This document shows positions 63,950 to 64,000 of a DNA stretch of 64,000 nt, piece by piece. This stretch comes from Massilia norwichensis (GTDB lineage: Bacteria; Pseudomonadota; Gammaproteobacteria; Burkholderiales; Burkholderiaceae_D), in NCBI RefSeq assembly GCF_024753245.1, contig NZ_JANUGX010000005.1, forward strand, positions 1 to 64,000, given 5' to 3'. Numbering within the stretch: position 1 is the first letter of the stretch; the number at the start of each line of letters is the position of its first letter. A program made the position numbers and the translations under genes. The notes below the pieces were generated by a model, which was not told the origin of the DNA, searched no databases, and was given only the letters and a program-made list of their open reading frames with translations.

Positions 63950-64000
63950 TTAAGCAGCGACTTTCTGACCAGCGACCAGGCGAGCAACGGTCGGCGACAG
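63950..64000 (-). CDS. rpsP: 30S ribosomal protein S16, C-terminal fragment
   Basis: Seventeen codons at the window edge, ending LSPTVARLVAGQKVAA and TAA. Position directly upstream of rimM identifies rpsP; the rest of the gene lies beyond the window. Confidence 0.85.
   Translation of the reverse strand: MSPTVARLVAGQKVAA

Overview
The window is about 64 kb of GC-rich chromosome with dense coding on both strands. It fits a betaproteobacterium of the Oxalobacteraceae, most like Massilia or a close relative. The grounds are the codon usage, the rpsP-rimM-trmD-rplS block at the right end, a DUF3579 gene, GspA/GspB with MobB, and paired CsbD genes. Genus assignment is inference. I saw no rRNA, tRNA, insertion sequence, prophage or CRISPR array.

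Left part (1-24 kb): two tandem DJ-1/PfpI proteins; cbpA-cbpM co-chaperone genes behind a heat-shock-like promoter; a diheme cytochrome c; a MATE exporter; a heparinase-like protein with a Gfo/Idh/MocA oxidoreductase; a dipeptidyl-peptidase (S9); two small CsbD genes on either side of a PerM-type transporter, an MpaB-like oxygenase and a DUF2939 protein; a methyltransferase; an M1-M13 peptidase pair; an orphan FliT-like gene with a near-perfect sigma-28 promoter; an HxlR regulator; a short FimV-like protein; and fumC.

Middle (24-46 kb): an S4 RNA-binding protein; a DUF883-like protein; a bufferin locus (BufA1 precursor plus one fused BufB-BufC enzyme); a small motility protein with a second sigma-28-like promoter; the gspA-gspB-mobB run; a possible di-iron protein; a secreted GIN-domain protein made of a strict 39-residue repeat; a CocE/NonD hydrolase; an acyltransferase with an SGNH domain; a secreted sugar-isomerase-like TIM barrel; an MBL-fold lipoprotein; and an operon of a Ser-rich membrane protein, a YjfK (DUF2491) protein and a coiled-coil protein. 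htpX and a second AI-2E family transporter follow.

Right part (46-64 kb): a compact GlcNAc operon (kinase, nagA, SIS-type deaminase, nagZ) with a clear sigma-70 promoter. An 8-bp half-site lies next to this promoter and also in front of a nearby GntR/UTRA regulator, which suggests local control. Then come a TPR protein, a Cys-rich flavodoxin-fold reductase, an alpha/beta hydrolase, an SDR, an M16 peptidase, a CBS protein, DUF3579, a CobD/CbiB-like membrane protein, a Nudix CoA pyrophosphatase and the ribosomal block.

The observations most worth following are the fused bufferin-maturation enzyme, the two orphan sigma-28 genes, the alternating GSGD/GPGD repeat protein and the YjfK operon. All domain calls come from reading motifs; no database search was run.
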